Of a stretch of DNA of 64,000 bases, positions 17,143 to 25,847 are shown one piece after another. Position 1 is the stretch's first letter; every line of letters starts with the position of its first letter. A program made the translations under genes and the position numbers. Source of the stretch: an uncultured Bacteroidales bacterium (lineage in GTDB: Bacteria; Bacteroidota; Bacteroidia; Bacteroidales; Muribaculaceae). The stretch covers positions 1-64,000 of the forward strand of contig CATZGB010000011.1 of the NCBI GenBank assembly GCA_958418815.1. Direction: 5' to 3'. A model generated the notes under the pieces. The model was not told where the DNA came from, did no database searches, and worked only from the letters and a program-made list of their open reading frames with translations.

Positions 17143-18105
17143 ATGAAAATCAATCCGAAATTACATCTGAAGCTAAAGCTGAAATTCGCCCTCCTGATAT
17201 TGCTGACAGGGATCGCGCTGACAGCATTGGCCCTTCCGGCTGTCGCCCAGGATGTCGACACGCTCAGGGTTGAGACTGACAACGAGCTTCTCGTCAAGTC
17301 AGCCCCCACCGGAATCAAGGTTGAGGAGAATAACCCGGATGAGGATTTCACTCCTCCCGAAGCCCCCGCGCTTAATGGAAACCCGATGGGGCTTGACACA
17401 CTGTTCGCCATAACCGGGCGCCCACACACGATATATGGCCGTCCGGCATCCTGGACTTATTCCGAGCCATGGTGGCACGGCATGTGGATAAACACAGCCG
17501 TTTACGCGGGGGCATTCATCGGCACACTTTTTGTGCTGGAATGTCTTCCCGAGGATGCCACCGCGTGGAACCGCGCCGAACTTCGCCAGGATCCCTTCTG
17601 GAAACGCTGGTACCAGAATGTTTTCAAAAAGGGGCCGGAATGGGACCACGACAAATTCGTTTTCAATTATGTGCTACACCCATATGCCGGAGCCGCCTAT
17701 TTCATGTCAGCCCGCACATGCGGCTTCAACTTCTGGCAGTCGTTTCTTTACAGCGCGTGCATATCGACAATCGGATGGGAGTTTGGCATCGAAGCCTGCA
17801 TGGAACGTCCATCTTACCAAGACCTTTTCATCACTCCGGTGGTGGGCAGCCTTATGGGTGAGGGCTTCTACCGGCTCAAGCGACTGATAGTCGACCGCGA
17901 CTATTATGTGCTTGGTTCCAGGGTCATCGGGCATATATGCGCGTTTTTCCTCGACCCGGTCAACGAGGTCGTGGGACTCCTGAGCCATCCGTCTGATTGC
18001 CGCACAATCGGCCCGGGATGCATCCAGTCGCAACCGCTCCTCATACCCTCTCCAGGAGCCTCGTCATCTCCCGCATTGGGTTTCACCATCTCAGCCTCTT
18101 TCTGA
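17143..18105 (+). CDS. DUF3943 family secreted or envelope protein
   Basis: The 320-aa product has a signal peptide (basic 'KINPKLHLKLKLK' then a hydrophobic stretch, cleavage probably after 'AVAQ'). Residues from about 105 to 270 match the DUF3943 pattern: 'WNRAELRQDPFWKRWYQN', 'FVFNYVLHPYAGAAYF', 'GFNFWQSFLYSACISTIGWEFG' and 'QDLFITPVVGSLMGEGFYRL'. The hydrophobic, aromatic segments suggest association with a membrane. Function is unknown. It stands alone, and its 3' end is followed by a hairpin terminator at 18131-18173. Confidence 0.8.
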   Translation: MKINPKLHLKLKLKFALLILLTGIALTALALPAVAQDVDTLRVETDNELLVKSAPTGIKVEENNPDEDFTPPEAPALNGNPMGLDTLFAITGRPHTIYGRPASWTYSEPWWHGMWINTAVYAGAFIGTLFVLECLPEDATAWNRAELRQDPFWKRWYQNVFKKGPEWDHDKFVFNYVLHPYAGAAYFMSARTCGFNFWQSFLYSACISTIGWEFGIEACMERPSYQDLFITPVVGSLMGEGFYRLKRLIVDRDYYVLGSRVIGHICAFFLDPVNEVVGLLSHPSDCRTIGPGCIQSQPLLIPSPGASSSPALGFTISASF

Positions 18106-18125
18106 CGGCAGCCACGGCAAGGCAC

Positions 18126-18460
18126 AAAAACAGGACGACCTCAAGCGGATTCAATCCGTCTGGGGTCGTCCTGTTATAGGATGCCACATCAAAGGATGCG
18201 ATGAAACTCCGAAAGACAGGTTTTGAGTTCTCGCAGTCCTTTGTAATCCGCCTGGCAGGGAATCCCGAAGGATTGGCTGCGTCCTCCCGGAGGAGGATGG
18301 GGCCCGCCATTGGAAAGCGAGGTTGTCTCGGCATTTCATTAAAATTTGATGAGTTTCCCAATCAACTTTGGTGTGGCAAATATCGTCATCAATGTATGCA
18401 ATCAAGTCTTTTGCGCCTCCTGGATGAGGTTCTCCAACCTCGGGCGTTTGTTTTTATAAC
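18126..18460 (-). ncRNA. Candidate structured RNA or dispersed intergenic element with its own promoter and terminator
   Basis: The minus strand here has a promoter at 18462-18469 and a strong terminator at 18131-18173, but no convincing reading frame. Four compact hairpins lie between: 18426-18441 (6-bp stem), 18318-18330 (4 bp), 18282-18297 (6 bp) and 18261-18274 (5 bp). In the last two the minus-strand loops are UCCG and UUCG closed by a C-G pair, the very stable cUNCGg tetraloop, whereas the plus-strand loops would not be. This asymmetry suggests a functional minus-strand RNA of about 330 nt. I could not match it to tmRNA, RNase P or SRP RNA. A repeated intergenic element is an alternative. 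Confidence 0.45.
18131..18173. terminator. Bidirectional terminator
   Basis: CAGGACGACC (18131-18140) pairs perfectly with GGTCGTCCTG (18164-18173). The minus strand continues into five T residues, a strong terminator for the RNA candidate; on the plus strand it follows the DUF3943 gene with a weaker T tract. Confidence 0.8.
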
Positions 18461-18461
18461 G

Positions 18462-18494
18462 CAAAATTAAGGCAATTCGTTTTAATATGCAAGA
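18462..18494 (-). promoter_or_regulatory. Promoter of the 18126-18460 transcript (CTTG-N20-TAATTTTG)
   Basis: Minus-strand TAATTTTG (18469-18462) is preceded by CTTG 20 bp upstream, one mismatch from the TTTG consensus. No protein gene lies downstream on this strand before the terminator. Confidence 0.55.
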
Positions 18495-18592
18495 GACGGA
18501 GATGATTTTTTTCATCAATGGTGCAACCAATCGGTGATTTTCATCGTCAAAGTCAATGAATGCCACCAAAAACAGGAGGCTTTTCATCCATT

Positions 18593-19279
18593 ATGATAAA
18601 ACTTACAGACATCAACAAGACATATCCGGGCGCTGTGCCGCTCCATGTCCTCAAAGGCATCAACCTGCATGTGGAGCGTGGCGAGCTTGTATCCATCATG
18701 GGCGCATCCGGCTCAGGGAAATCGACACTGCTCAACATCCTCGGCATCCTTGACAACTATGATTCGGGAGAATACATCCTCGACGGCACATTGATAAAAG
18801 ACTTGTCAGAAAACCGCTCTGCCGAATACCGCAACCGCATGATCGGGTTCGTGTTCCAGTCTTTCAATCTCATCAATTACAAAAATGCCGTGGAAAATGT
18901 GGCCCTGCCGCTGTTTTATCAAGGTGTGTCACGCCGCAAGCGCAATCTCCTCGCCATGGAGCAGCTCGAGAAAATGGGACTGGCTGACCGCGCCCACCAT
19001 CTGCCGGGCGAGCTGTCGGGAGGTCAGAAACAGCGTGTGGCAATCGCCAGGGCCATGATCACAAACCCGTCAATCATCCTCGCCGACGAGCCGACAGGGG
19101 CGCTCGACTCCTCGACCTCGCGCGACGTGATGGCCCTTTTCCGCCAGCTCAACCGCCAGGAAGGGAAGACCATAGTGATTGTCACCCATGACCCCGGAGT
19201 CGGCCGACAGTGTGACCGAGTGATACGCATCTCTGACGGCCTCATAATTCCCGACGAATCAATCATCACAGACAATTGA
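18593..19279 (+). CDS. MacB-type ABC exporter, ATP-binding protein
   Basis: The 228-aa ATPase has Walker A 'GASGSGKST' (about 38-46), a Q-loop 'FVFQSFNL', the signature 'LSGGQKQRVAIARA', Walker B 'IILADEPTGALD' and the switch histidine in 'VIVTHD'. The size and the sequence after the Q-loop place it in the MacB/LolD family. It is the first gene of a five-gene operon (ATPase, two permeases, adaptor, outer-membrane channel) that should build a tripartite pump spanning both membranes. The ATG at 18593 is preferred over an in-frame upstream ATG at 18560 because the family begins with 'MIKLTDI'. No regulator gene or clear promoter is seen nearby. Confidence 0.95.
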   Translation: MIKLTDINKTYPGAVPLHVLKGINLHVERGELVSIMGASGSGKSTLLNILGILDNYDSGEYILDGTLIKDLSENRSAEYRNRMIGFVFQSFNLINYKNAVENVALPLFYQGVSRRKRNLLAMEQLEKMGLADRAHHLPGELSGGQKQRVAIARAMITNPSIILADEPTGALDSSTSRDVMALFRQLNRQEGKTIVIVTHDPGVGRQCDRVIRISDGLIIPDESIITDN

Positions 19280-19286
19280 CAGCGAC

Positions 19287-20504
19287 GTGTTTGACTTAGC
19301 CAACGAAATATTACAGACAATGCGCCACAACAAGCTCCGCACAGCTCTCACCGGCCTGTCGGTGGCGTGGGGCATATTTATGCTGATCACCCTGGTTAGC
19401 GCCGCCAACGCCATCATACGCTCTTTCGAGGAGAATATGATGAACAGCGACAACCAGAAGATTTCGGTGTGGGGCGGCGTGACCACCAAGCCCTACCGTG
19501 GATATCGCGAAGGGAGAAGCATAAATCTCAAAAACGACGACATCAACACCCTCAGCCGCGAGCAACGCGATGTGGTGGAAGAGGTGACCTCCGAACTCAA
19601 CGGCAGGCAATCAGGCGTGTCGACTAACACCACATATGTCGAGGCCGGATTCACCGGTGTTTTCCCCTCTGCCCGCGACCTCAACCGGCTTGACATGGTT
19701 GACGGACGCTTCATCTCGCAGGCCGACCTCGACAACAAGGCCAAGGTGATGGTGCTTCCCAAGGAGTATGCCGAACAGCTTTTCCCGCCCGACGGGAAAA
19801 AGGCAGTAGGCCAGCGGGTCGACTGCATCGGCCTCTCGTTTCTGGTCGTGGGGGTCTACGAATCCAGGTTTCGCACCATATACATACCTTACACCACGGC
19901 CCAGGTATTCGCGTCAGACAACACCGACCTCGACCAGATAGTCCTTCTGCTCAAAGGAGTGACCGAGGTCGAGCAGGCCGACAAAATTGAGAAAGATATC
20001 CGCCATACCCTCGCCTCGGCCCACGGTTTTGACCCTGACGACGAATCGGGTGTATGGATATGGAATGCCGTATCAAACGCCCTGACCGTTCAGGGCGGTA
20101 TGAGCATCCTCAACATCGGGGTATGGATTCTGGGACTGCTGACACTGCTGAGCGGCATCATCGGCATAAGCAACATAATGTTTGTGTCGGTCAAGGAGCG
20201 TACCCATGAGATAGGCATCCGGCGCGCAATCGGGGCCAAACCTGTAAAGATACTGACACAGATTCTCACCGAATCGGTTGTCATAACCACCCTTTTCGGA
20301 TATATCGGCATCGTGCTTGGGACTGTCCTGACCGAGGTGCTGGCCGCCAACATAGGGGACGGCATCATGGACTACGCCCATGTCGACCTCGGCATTGCCG
20401 CCCAAGTCACCGTGGTGCTGATTGTGGCCGGAGCGCTGGCAGGTCTCTTCCCGGCGTTGAGGGCCCTGAAGGTCAAACCGGTCGAAGCCCTGCGCGACGA
20501 ATGA
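19287..20504 (+). CDS. MacB-type ABC exporter permease 1
   Basis: The 405-aa permease has an N-terminal membrane helix (about 20-42), a MacB-like periplasmic domain of about 230 residues and three C-terminal helices ending with the FtsX motif 'LRALKVKPVEALRDE'. It starts with GTG 7 bp after the ATPase gene. It likely forms a heterodimer with the next permease, since MacB-type transporters need two permease chains and the two genes are diverged homologues. The substrate is unknown; macrolides, peptides or lipids are possible for the family. Confidence 0.92.
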   Translation: MFDLANEILQTMRHNKLRTALTGLSVAWGIFMLITLVSAANAIIRSFEENMMNSDNQKISVWGGVTTKPYRGYREGRSINLKNDDINTLSREQRDVVEEVTSELNGRQSGVSTNTTYVEAGFTGVFPSARDLNRLDMVDGRFISQADLDNKAKVMVLPKEYAEQLFPPDGKKAVGQRVDCIGLSFLVVGVYESRFRTIYIPYTTAQVFASDNTDLDQIVLLLKGVTEVEQADKIEKDIRHTLASAHGFDPDDESGVWIWNAVSNALTVQGGMSILNIGVWILGLLTLLSGIIGISNIMFVSVKERTHEIGIRRAIGAKPVKILTQILTESVVITTLFGYIGIVLGTVLTEVLAANIGDGIMDYAHVDLGIAAQVTVVLIVAGALAGLFPALRALKVKPVEALRDE

Positions 20505-20528
20505 GAAATTTTCAACCATGACACGACA

Positions 20529-21779
20529 GTGAAGACACCATTTTTCGACATAGAGAACTGGAAGGAAATCGGCTCCACGCTGGCGCGCAACAAGACGCGC
20601 ACCTTCCTCACAGCCTTTGGCATATTCTGGGGAGTGTTCATGCTCGCATGCCTCATGGGGGGCGCACGCGGAGCGGAAGACCTCCTGAGAAGAAACTTTG
20701 AAGGATTCTCCACCAACAGCGCCATACTGTTTCCCAACCGCACCACACTTCCCTATATGGGCCACGCCAAGGGACGACGCTGGCAGGCCGACCATACCGA
20801 CATCGAGCGTCTGAGGCTGTTGCTCCCTGAATTGAAGACCGTCACCTCGCAGTCGGCCGAAGGCAACATCAGTTTTCGCAACGGTCGCCACAGCTTCTCC
20901 GGGCAAGTATGGGGGGTGGAAAAGGATTTCACCGATGTGATGCTCCCTGAAATCGAAAGCGGCCGCTTCATAAACGAGGCTGATGTGCTTTCCCAGCGGA
21001 AGGTGGCAGTGGTCGGCAAGAAGGTGGCAAACGAGCTGTTTCCTGGAGAATCATCAATCATAGGGAAAGCCATCCTCGTCAACGGCATATCATACACCAT
21101 AATAGGCACCGCTTACCAGACAAGCGAGATACAGATGAACGACCGCATCGACAATGTGGTGATCATCCCTGTCTCCACCTTCCAGAAAGCCTTCAACCGC
21201 GGCGACAAGGTAGACGTGATAATGATGGTCGGCGACAAGACGGCAGATTTCTCCAAACTTGAGCCGAAAATCAGGCGAGTGCTTTATTCGCGCCACCAGG
21301 TTGCACCCGACGACAACAGCGCGATGTGGTATCTCGATATCTCCGACCTGTTCGCCAAAGTAGACACACTGTTCATCGGCATATCTTTCCTCGCCCTTTT
21401 CATCGGGTTGTCTACCCTGATCGCGGGAATCATCGGGATAGGCAACATCATGTGGGTGATTGTGAAAGAGCGCACACAGGAGTTCGGCATAAGGCGCGCC
21501 ATCGGAGCCAAACCGGCTGATGTCACCGTCCAGATTCTATCCGAGGGGGTGACGCTGACCGCGATAGCCGGCATGGCCGGCATCTCACTGGCATGCCTGG
21601 TGCTGGGTGTGTCAGCCGCCGTGACCGCCAACGCCACCTCCACTCCGCGTTTCCAGATGACCCTCTGGCAGGCGCTGGCGATAATCGGCGTGTTTGTCAT
21701 CCTGGGCACACTCGCCGGACTGATTCCCGCCATAAAGGCCATGCGAATAAAACCGATTGAGGCCCTCAACGACAAGTGA
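20529..21779 (+). CDS. MacB-type ABC exporter permease 2
   Basis: The 416-aa protein has the same plan as the preceding permease: an N-terminal helix (about 25-48, 'FGIFWGVFMLACL'), a periplasmic domain and three C-terminal helices with 'IKAMRIKPIEALNDK' at the end. It begins with GTG, 24 bp after permease 1. Paired non-identical permeases next to one ATPase are common in Bacteroidales efflux operons. No ATPase domain is fused, unlike enterobacterial MacB. Confidence 0.92.
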   Translation: MKTPFFDIENWKEIGSTLARNKTRTFLTAFGIFWGVFMLACLMGGARGAEDLLRRNFEGFSTNSAILFPNRTTLPYMGHAKGRRWQADHTDIERLRLLLPELKTVTSQSAEGNISFRNGRHSFSGQVWGVEKDFTDVMLPEIESGRFINEADVLSQRKVAVVGKKVANELFPGESSIIGKAILVNGISYTIIGTAYQTSEIQMNDRIDNVVIIPVSTFQKAFNRGDKVDVIMMVGDKTADFSKLEPKIRRVLYSRHQVAPDDNSAMWYLDISDLFAKVDTLFIGISFLALFIGLSTLIAGIIGIGNIMWVIVKERTQEFGIRRAIGAKPADVTVQILSEGVTLTAIAGMAGISLACLVLGVSAAVTANATSTPRFQMTLWQALAIIGVFVILGTLAGLIPAIKAMRIKPIEALNDK

Positions 21780-21816
21780 AAACAAAACAACAACAGCAGC
21801 ATACAATCCTGAACTT

Positions 21817-22920
21817 ATGAAGAAGTTTTTCAGAATCCTGATGTGGACAGTCATCGCCGCCATTTTCATCGGCACATTTGTCTACCTTTTCATCAACTCC
21901 AAAGGCCATGTGGCGACCTATGAGCTTGTCTCCCCGACGACAGGCACGATTGAGCGCACCACGGTGCTGACCGGCGACATAGAGCCGCGCGACGAGATTG
22001 AAATCAAACCTCAGATTTCCGGCATCATCAGCGAAATACTCGTCGAGCCGGGCGACCATGTCAACAATGGCGACATCATAGCGAAAATCAAGGTTATCCC
22101 GGAGGCGACACAGCTTTCATCTGCCGAAAGCCGCATACGAGTGGCCAAGATTTCACTTGAGGAGGCCCGCCAGACCTATGAGCGCACCAAGACGCTCTTC
22201 GAGAAGAAATATGAGAGCCGCGAGAAATTCGAGGCAGACCAAGCAGCCTACGAACGCGCCAAACAGGAACTCGACCAGGCCAACGACCAGTTGCGAATCG
22301 TGCGCGACGGTGTCTCGGCCTTCGACACCCAAGGCTCCAACACCCTGGTCAGGGCCACCGTCACAGGCATCGTGCTGGAGGTTCCCGTTAAGGTCGGGAC
22401 ATCAGTGATACAGTCAAACACCTTCAACGACGGCACCACCATCGCCAAAATCGCCGACATGACCGACCTGATTTTCAAGGGCAAAATCGACGAGACCGAG
22501 GTCGACCTGCTGAACGAGGGCATGAACGTGCGCATCGCCGTGGGGGCCATACAAGGCTCTGACTACAATGCCGTCATCGAGAAAATCGCCCCTATGGCCA
22601 CGGATGACAACGGCACCAACACTTTCGAGGTGAAGGCCGCCCTGAAATCATCCGACACCGCCAAGCTTCGCGCGGGATACAGCGCCAACGCCACCGTCAT
22701 TCTCGAGAGAGCCGAGAATGTTGTCTCTGTTCCCGAACGCATCATCGAGTACTCAAATGACTCGACATTTGTCTATCTGCTGACCTCGGGCGATGACAAG
22801 CACCAGACGTTCAAGAAGGTTGCCGTCGAGACAGGTCTTTCTAACGGAATCGATGTGGCCCTGCTCGGCCCGGCCACCATCACCACCGACTCAAAGCTGC
22901 GCGGCAACAAGGCCGATTAA
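21817..22920 (+). CDS. Periplasmic adaptor (MacA/HlyD-type membrane fusion protein)
   Basis: The 367-aa product has an N-terminal membrane anchor (about 6-26), a biotinyl-lipoyl-like half 'GDIEPRDEIEIKPQISGIISEILVEPGD', an alpha-helical hairpin of about 70 residues and then beta-barrel and membrane-proximal domains. It should link the two permeases to the TolC-like channel. An in-frame TTG at 21757 lies inside the permease gene and is rejected. The gene follows permease 2 by 37 bp and precedes the channel gene by 18 bp. Confidence 0.93.
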   Translation: MKKFFRILMWTVIAAIFIGTFVYLFINSKGHVATYELVSPTTGTIERTTVLTGDIEPRDEIEIKPQISGIISEILVEPGDHVNNGDIIAKIKVIPEATQLSSAESRIRVAKISLEEARQTYERTKTLFEKKYESREKFEADQAAYERAKQELDQANDQLRIVRDGVSAFDTQGSNTLVRATVTGIVLEVPVKVGTSVIQSNTFNDGTTIAKIADMTDLIFKGKIDETEVDLLNEGMNVRIAVGAIQGSDYNAVIEKIAPMATDDNGTNTFEVKAALKSSDTAKLRAGYSANATVILERAENVVSVPERIIEYSNDSTFVYLLTSGDDKHQTFKKVAVETGLSNGIDVALLGPATITTDSKLRGNKAD

Positions 22921-22938
22921 CATTCAATCCACAGAAAC

Positions 22939-24243
22939 ATGAAAAAATCAATCATAGCCCCACTGCTTGCCGTCGTAATGTCTGGCAGCGCGACAGCCGA
23001 CGAGACCTGGACGTTGCAGCGTTGCGTGGATTACGCGCTGGAGAACAACCTGACTGTCAAAAATTCCCGCCTGCAGGTAGACCAGTCTGAAATAGAAGTG
23101 ACATCGGCCAAAGACGCGTTTCTCCCCACACTGTCGGCCAGCGCCTCCGAGGGATTCAACTTCGGACGCGGTCTGACATCAGACAACACCTACGCCGACC
23201 GCAACACAAGCAGTTTCCAATGGGGAGTCAACATGTCGCTGCCGCTCTTCCAGGGACTGTCAGACGTGAGGCAGCTCAAAGTGGCCAAATCCTCCATGCA
23301 ACAATACCTGATGGAATTCGAGGCCGCCAAAGATGACCTCACCCTCAACATAATGGCCCAATACCTCCAGGTGCTTTACAACAAAGAGGTGACGAAAAGC
23401 GCCATATCCCAGTTGTCATACTCGACATATGAGGTAGAGCGCCAAAAGGCACTCGTCGACGAGGGAAAAGTCGCCGAGGCATACCTCTACGACGCGGAGG
23501 CGCAGCAGGCCCAGGACCGCCTGCAGGTAATCACTGCCGAAAACGACGTGAGAGTGGCCCTTGTCAATCTCGCCAACCTGCTGCAGCTGCCGACAGCTGA
23601 CGGCTTCGACGTTGCACCGCTTGACGAGGAAAACCCCGAGATACCGGGCCCGGATGTGGTCTACAGCCGCGCCTTGGAACACAACCACTCCATCCTCTCG
23701 GCAAGGCAAGGCATAGTCACAACCCGAGACCGAGTATCATACGCCCGCAGCGGATACATGCCACGGCTGTCATTCGACGCGTCAGTCGGGTCGAGCTACT
23801 ACACGGTCGCCGGATATGACAACCAGCCCTTCGCCACCCAGATGCGCAACAACTTCTCAACATATCTCGGCTTGCGCCTCTCCATCCCCATCTTCGACGC
23901 ATTCTCCACCCGCAACAACATCCGGCGCGCCAGACTCCAGGAGACCTCGGCCCAGCTCGAACTCGACCGCAGGGAAAGCGAACTCTACAAAACCATCCAG
24001 CTCGCCTACACCCAGGCCACCGGAGCGCGCGACAAATACCTGACATCAAGCGAGACCCTCGACAAGACCCGCCTCTCATTCGAAGCCACCCGCGAACGCT
24101 ACGCCCTCGGCCGCGCCACCCCCACCGACTTCGAGCAAGCCAAAAACAACCTCTTCCGCGTCGAAATCTCACGCATCTCCTCCCGCTACGAATACCTACT
24201 GCGCTACCGCATCCTCCGCTTCTACGAGACAAACCGCCTCTGA
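22939..24243 (+). CDS. TolC-family outer-membrane efflux channel
   Basis: The 434-aa product has a signal peptide (cleavage probably after 'SATA') and two outer-membrane efflux repeats, each with long amphipathic helices ('QCVDYAL'-like start, 'LDRRESELYKTIQLAYTQA' in the second half). TolC-type trimers form the exit duct through the outer membrane. As the last gene of the operon it completes the pump. A bidirectional terminator follows at 24271-24330. Confidence 0.93.
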   Translation: MKKSIIAPLLAVVMSGSATADETWTLQRCVDYALENNLTVKNSRLQVDQSEIEVTSAKDAFLPTLSASASEGFNFGRGLTSDNTYADRNTSSFQWGVNMSLPLFQGLSDVRQLKVAKSSMQQYLMEFEAAKDDLTLNIMAQYLQVLYNKEVTKSAISQLSYSTYEVERQKALVDEGKVAEAYLYDAEAQQAQDRLQVITAENDVRVALVNLANLLQLPTADGFDVAPLDEENPEIPGPDVVYSRALEHNHSILSARQGIVTTRDRVSYARSGYMPRLSFDASVGSSYYTVAGYDNQPFATQMRNNFSTYLGLRLSIPIFDAFSTRNNIRRARLQETSAQLELDRRESELYKTIQLAYTQATGARDKYLTSSETLDKTRLSFEATRERYALGRATPTDFEQAKNNLFRVEISRISSRYEYLLRYRILRFYETNRL

Positions 24244-24270
24244 TTCCCCCTCCAAGGCAACGCAACACAA

Positions 24271-24330
24271 ACAAAGTCTGACCGCCTCCTCCCTGCCGTT
24301 GCTGGCAGCGAAGAGGCGGTCGGACTTTGT
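24271..24330. terminator. Bidirectional terminator between the efflux operon and the DUF5606 gene
   Basis: An 18-bp stem (24271-24288 with 24313-24330) is perfect except for one position that becomes a G-U pair in RNA. It separates two convergent genes. Confidence 0.75.
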
Positions 24331-24351
24331 TTGTCACAAGAAAGATGTCGC

Positions 24352-24804
24352 TCAGGCTTTGGCTGCCTCGTCGGCGGCTTCGGCGGCCTCAGCGGCTTCA
24401 TCCTCGGCGATTTCATTGTCTTTGAATTCGGTGACTCCGGCTGCCACAAGCTGGTTGTACCAAGAGAAGAGCTTTCGGATGTCGGTGGTGTAGACGCGCT
24501 CCTCGTCGTAATCGGGGAGAATGGTCTTGAAATATTCACGCACCTTGGTGTCGTCGCCGAGAGCCTTGACATCCACTTCTTTTCCTCCGGTGGCTTCCTT
24601 TACTTTTTCCAGCACATCGGCCAGCGGGGTGTCGGAGTCAGTGGTGTAGATGGCGATGTCGCCCAGGGAAACGACCTTGTCTGAAGCGTAGGCTGGCTGT
24701 CGGCGGCCGGTTGCGATGTTCTCTACGATGAGCATATTGCGGCCCTGGCTGACAAGGCGATAGAGTCCGGGCTTGCCGGAGATGGAAAGGATTTTCTTAA
24801 GCAT
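24352..24804 (-). CDS. DUF5606 family protein
   Basis: The 150-aa protein matches the Bacteroidetes-specific DUF5606 pattern: 'LKKILSISGKPGLYRLVSQGRNMLIVE' at the N terminus (a small beta domain), 'VVSLGDIAIYT', and a helical part 'VREYFKTILPDYDEERVYTTDIRKLFSWYN'. The C terminus is Ala/Glu-rich and probably disordered. It has no signal peptide. Function is unknown. The start at 24804 matches the family start; an ATG three codons upstream is also possible. Confidence 0.85.
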   Translation of the reverse strand: MLKKILSISGKPGLYRLVSQGRNMLIVENIATGRRQPAYASDKVVSLGDIAIYTTDSDTPLADVLEKVKEATGGKEVDVKALGDDTKVREYFKTILPDYDEERVYTTDIRKLFSWYNQLVAAGVTEFKDNEIAEDEAAEAAEAADEAAKA

Positions 24805-24845
24805 GGTGGTCAATCTTGTTTGTTATGTATATAACAATTCGGGTG

Positions 24846-24877
24846 CAAAGTTAGTTAACTCCGGCTGGTTTTCCAAA
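24846..24877 (-). promoter_or_regulatory. DUF5606 promoter (TTTG-N20-TAACTTTG)
   Basis: Minus-strand TTTG (24877-24874) and TAACTTTG (24853-24846) are 20 bp apart, a full match to the consensus. The leader is about 37 nt. Confidence 0.8.
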
Positions 24878-24916
24878 TTTTATAAAAATGAATGATGAAT
24901 TTTATATAAATTTCGT

Positions 24917-24924
24917 TAACTTTG
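24917..24924 (+). promoter_or_regulatory. -7 box TAACTTTG for the OmpA-like lipoprotein
   Basis: TAACTTTG followed by CA on the plus strand gives a leader of about 130 nt before the start at 25060. No TTTG is found at the -33 position. Confidence 0.65.
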
Positions 24925-25059
24925 CAGCCGACTCCGACAATCAGCGAGGTTTGATTGTTTCCAATAGTATCTGAAACAGACGGCATTCCTTGCCGGATTA
25001 AGCCAAAGTGCTGACTTGATAAAATGATCCAAATATCAACTAACTATTTATACTAAAGT

Positions 25060-25755
25060 ATGAAAGCTTTTAAGACTTTATGCCTCGGTATGGTTGCGGC
25101 AGGTATGCTGCTCACCGGATGTAGTTCAATGACCAACACCGGCAAAGGCGCCCTCATCGGCGGCGGTGGCGGCGGCGCTCTCGGCGCAGGCCTTGGCGCG
25201 CTGATTGGCGGCGGAAAAGGCGCAGGTATCGGTGCGGCAATCGGCACAGCCGTAGGCGCCGGAGCTGGCGCGCTGATCGGAAACCGCATGGACAAGCAGG
25301 CAAAGCAGCTCGAAGAGCAGCTCCAGAATGCCCAGGTTGAGCGCGTTGACGACCAGAACGGCCTCGCAGCCATCAAGGTGACTTTCCCCGGCGGAATCCT
25401 CTTCCCCACCAATGGCACCACCCTCAGCGCCAGCGCGCAGACCGAACTGGCCCAGTTCGCAGCGTCGCTCAAGCAGAACGCCGAGACCAACGTGCAGATT
25501 TTCGGATTCACCGACAACACCGGCTCGCTTGAAGTCAACACCCGTGTGGCAGACGGACGCGCGCTGGCTGTTGACCGCTTCCTGGTAGACAGCGGCATCT
25601 CCCCCACCCGTCTTACCTACCAGGGCATCCCGATGGCCGACTATGTCGCATCAAACGACACCGCTGCCGGACGCGCCCAGAACCGTCGTGTGGAAATCTA
25701 CATCACCGCAAACCAGCAGATGATCCAGCAGGCTGAGAACGGAACTCTCAAGTAA
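25060..25755 (+). CDS. Glycine-zipper OmpA-family lipoprotein
   Basis: The 231-aa product has a lipoprotein signal with lipobox LLTGC (Cys 21), a glycine-zipper region (about 29-76) with repeated 'GALIGGG'/'GAAIGTAVGAGAG', a short coiled-coil (78-95) and a C-terminal OmpA domain (about 105-220) with the peptidoglycan-binding signature 'TDNTGSLEVNTRVADGRA' and 'GRAQNRRVEIYI'. It should be anchored in a membrane by its lipid and zipper and hold peptidoglycan through the OmpA domain, stabilising the envelope. It stands alone, with a strong terminator behind it. Confidence 0.93.
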   Translation: MKAFKTLCLGMVAAGMLLTGCSSMTNTGKGALIGGGGGGALGAGLGALIGGGKGAGIGAAIGTAVGAGAGALIGNRMDKQAKQLEEQLQNAQVERVDDQNGLAAIKVTFPGGILFPTNGTTLSASAQTELAQFAASLKQNAETNVQIFGFTDNTGSLEVNTRVADGRALAVDRFLVDSGISPTRLTYQGIPMADYVASNDTAAGRAQNRRVEIYITANQQMIQQAENGTLK

Positions 25756-25770
25756 TCTGCCACAGACACA

Positions 25771-25828
25771 AATCAACAACAAAACGCCCCGGCTCTGATT
25801 TTGGAGCCGGGGCGTTTTGTTGTTGATT
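25771..25828. terminator. Bidirectional terminator with a 25-bp perfect stem
   Basis: Bases 25771-25795 and 25804-25828 are exact inverted repeats around an 8-base loop. The GC core is flanked by A-rich and T-rich arms, so the hairpin carries a T tract in both directions and should stop both the OmpA-like gene and valS. Confidence 0.9.
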
Positions 25829-25847
25829 ATTACTCGTTGGTAGCGTG

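Noticed and set aside
18083..18405. Overlapping minus-strand open frames of 84 and 92 codons in the 18.1-18.4 kb gap
   Set aside because: They start at TTG or at an internal ATG, have no domain or signal, are rich in Arg/Pro/Ser as antisense frames are, and one runs straight through the terminator stem. A structured RNA or repeat is the better reading.
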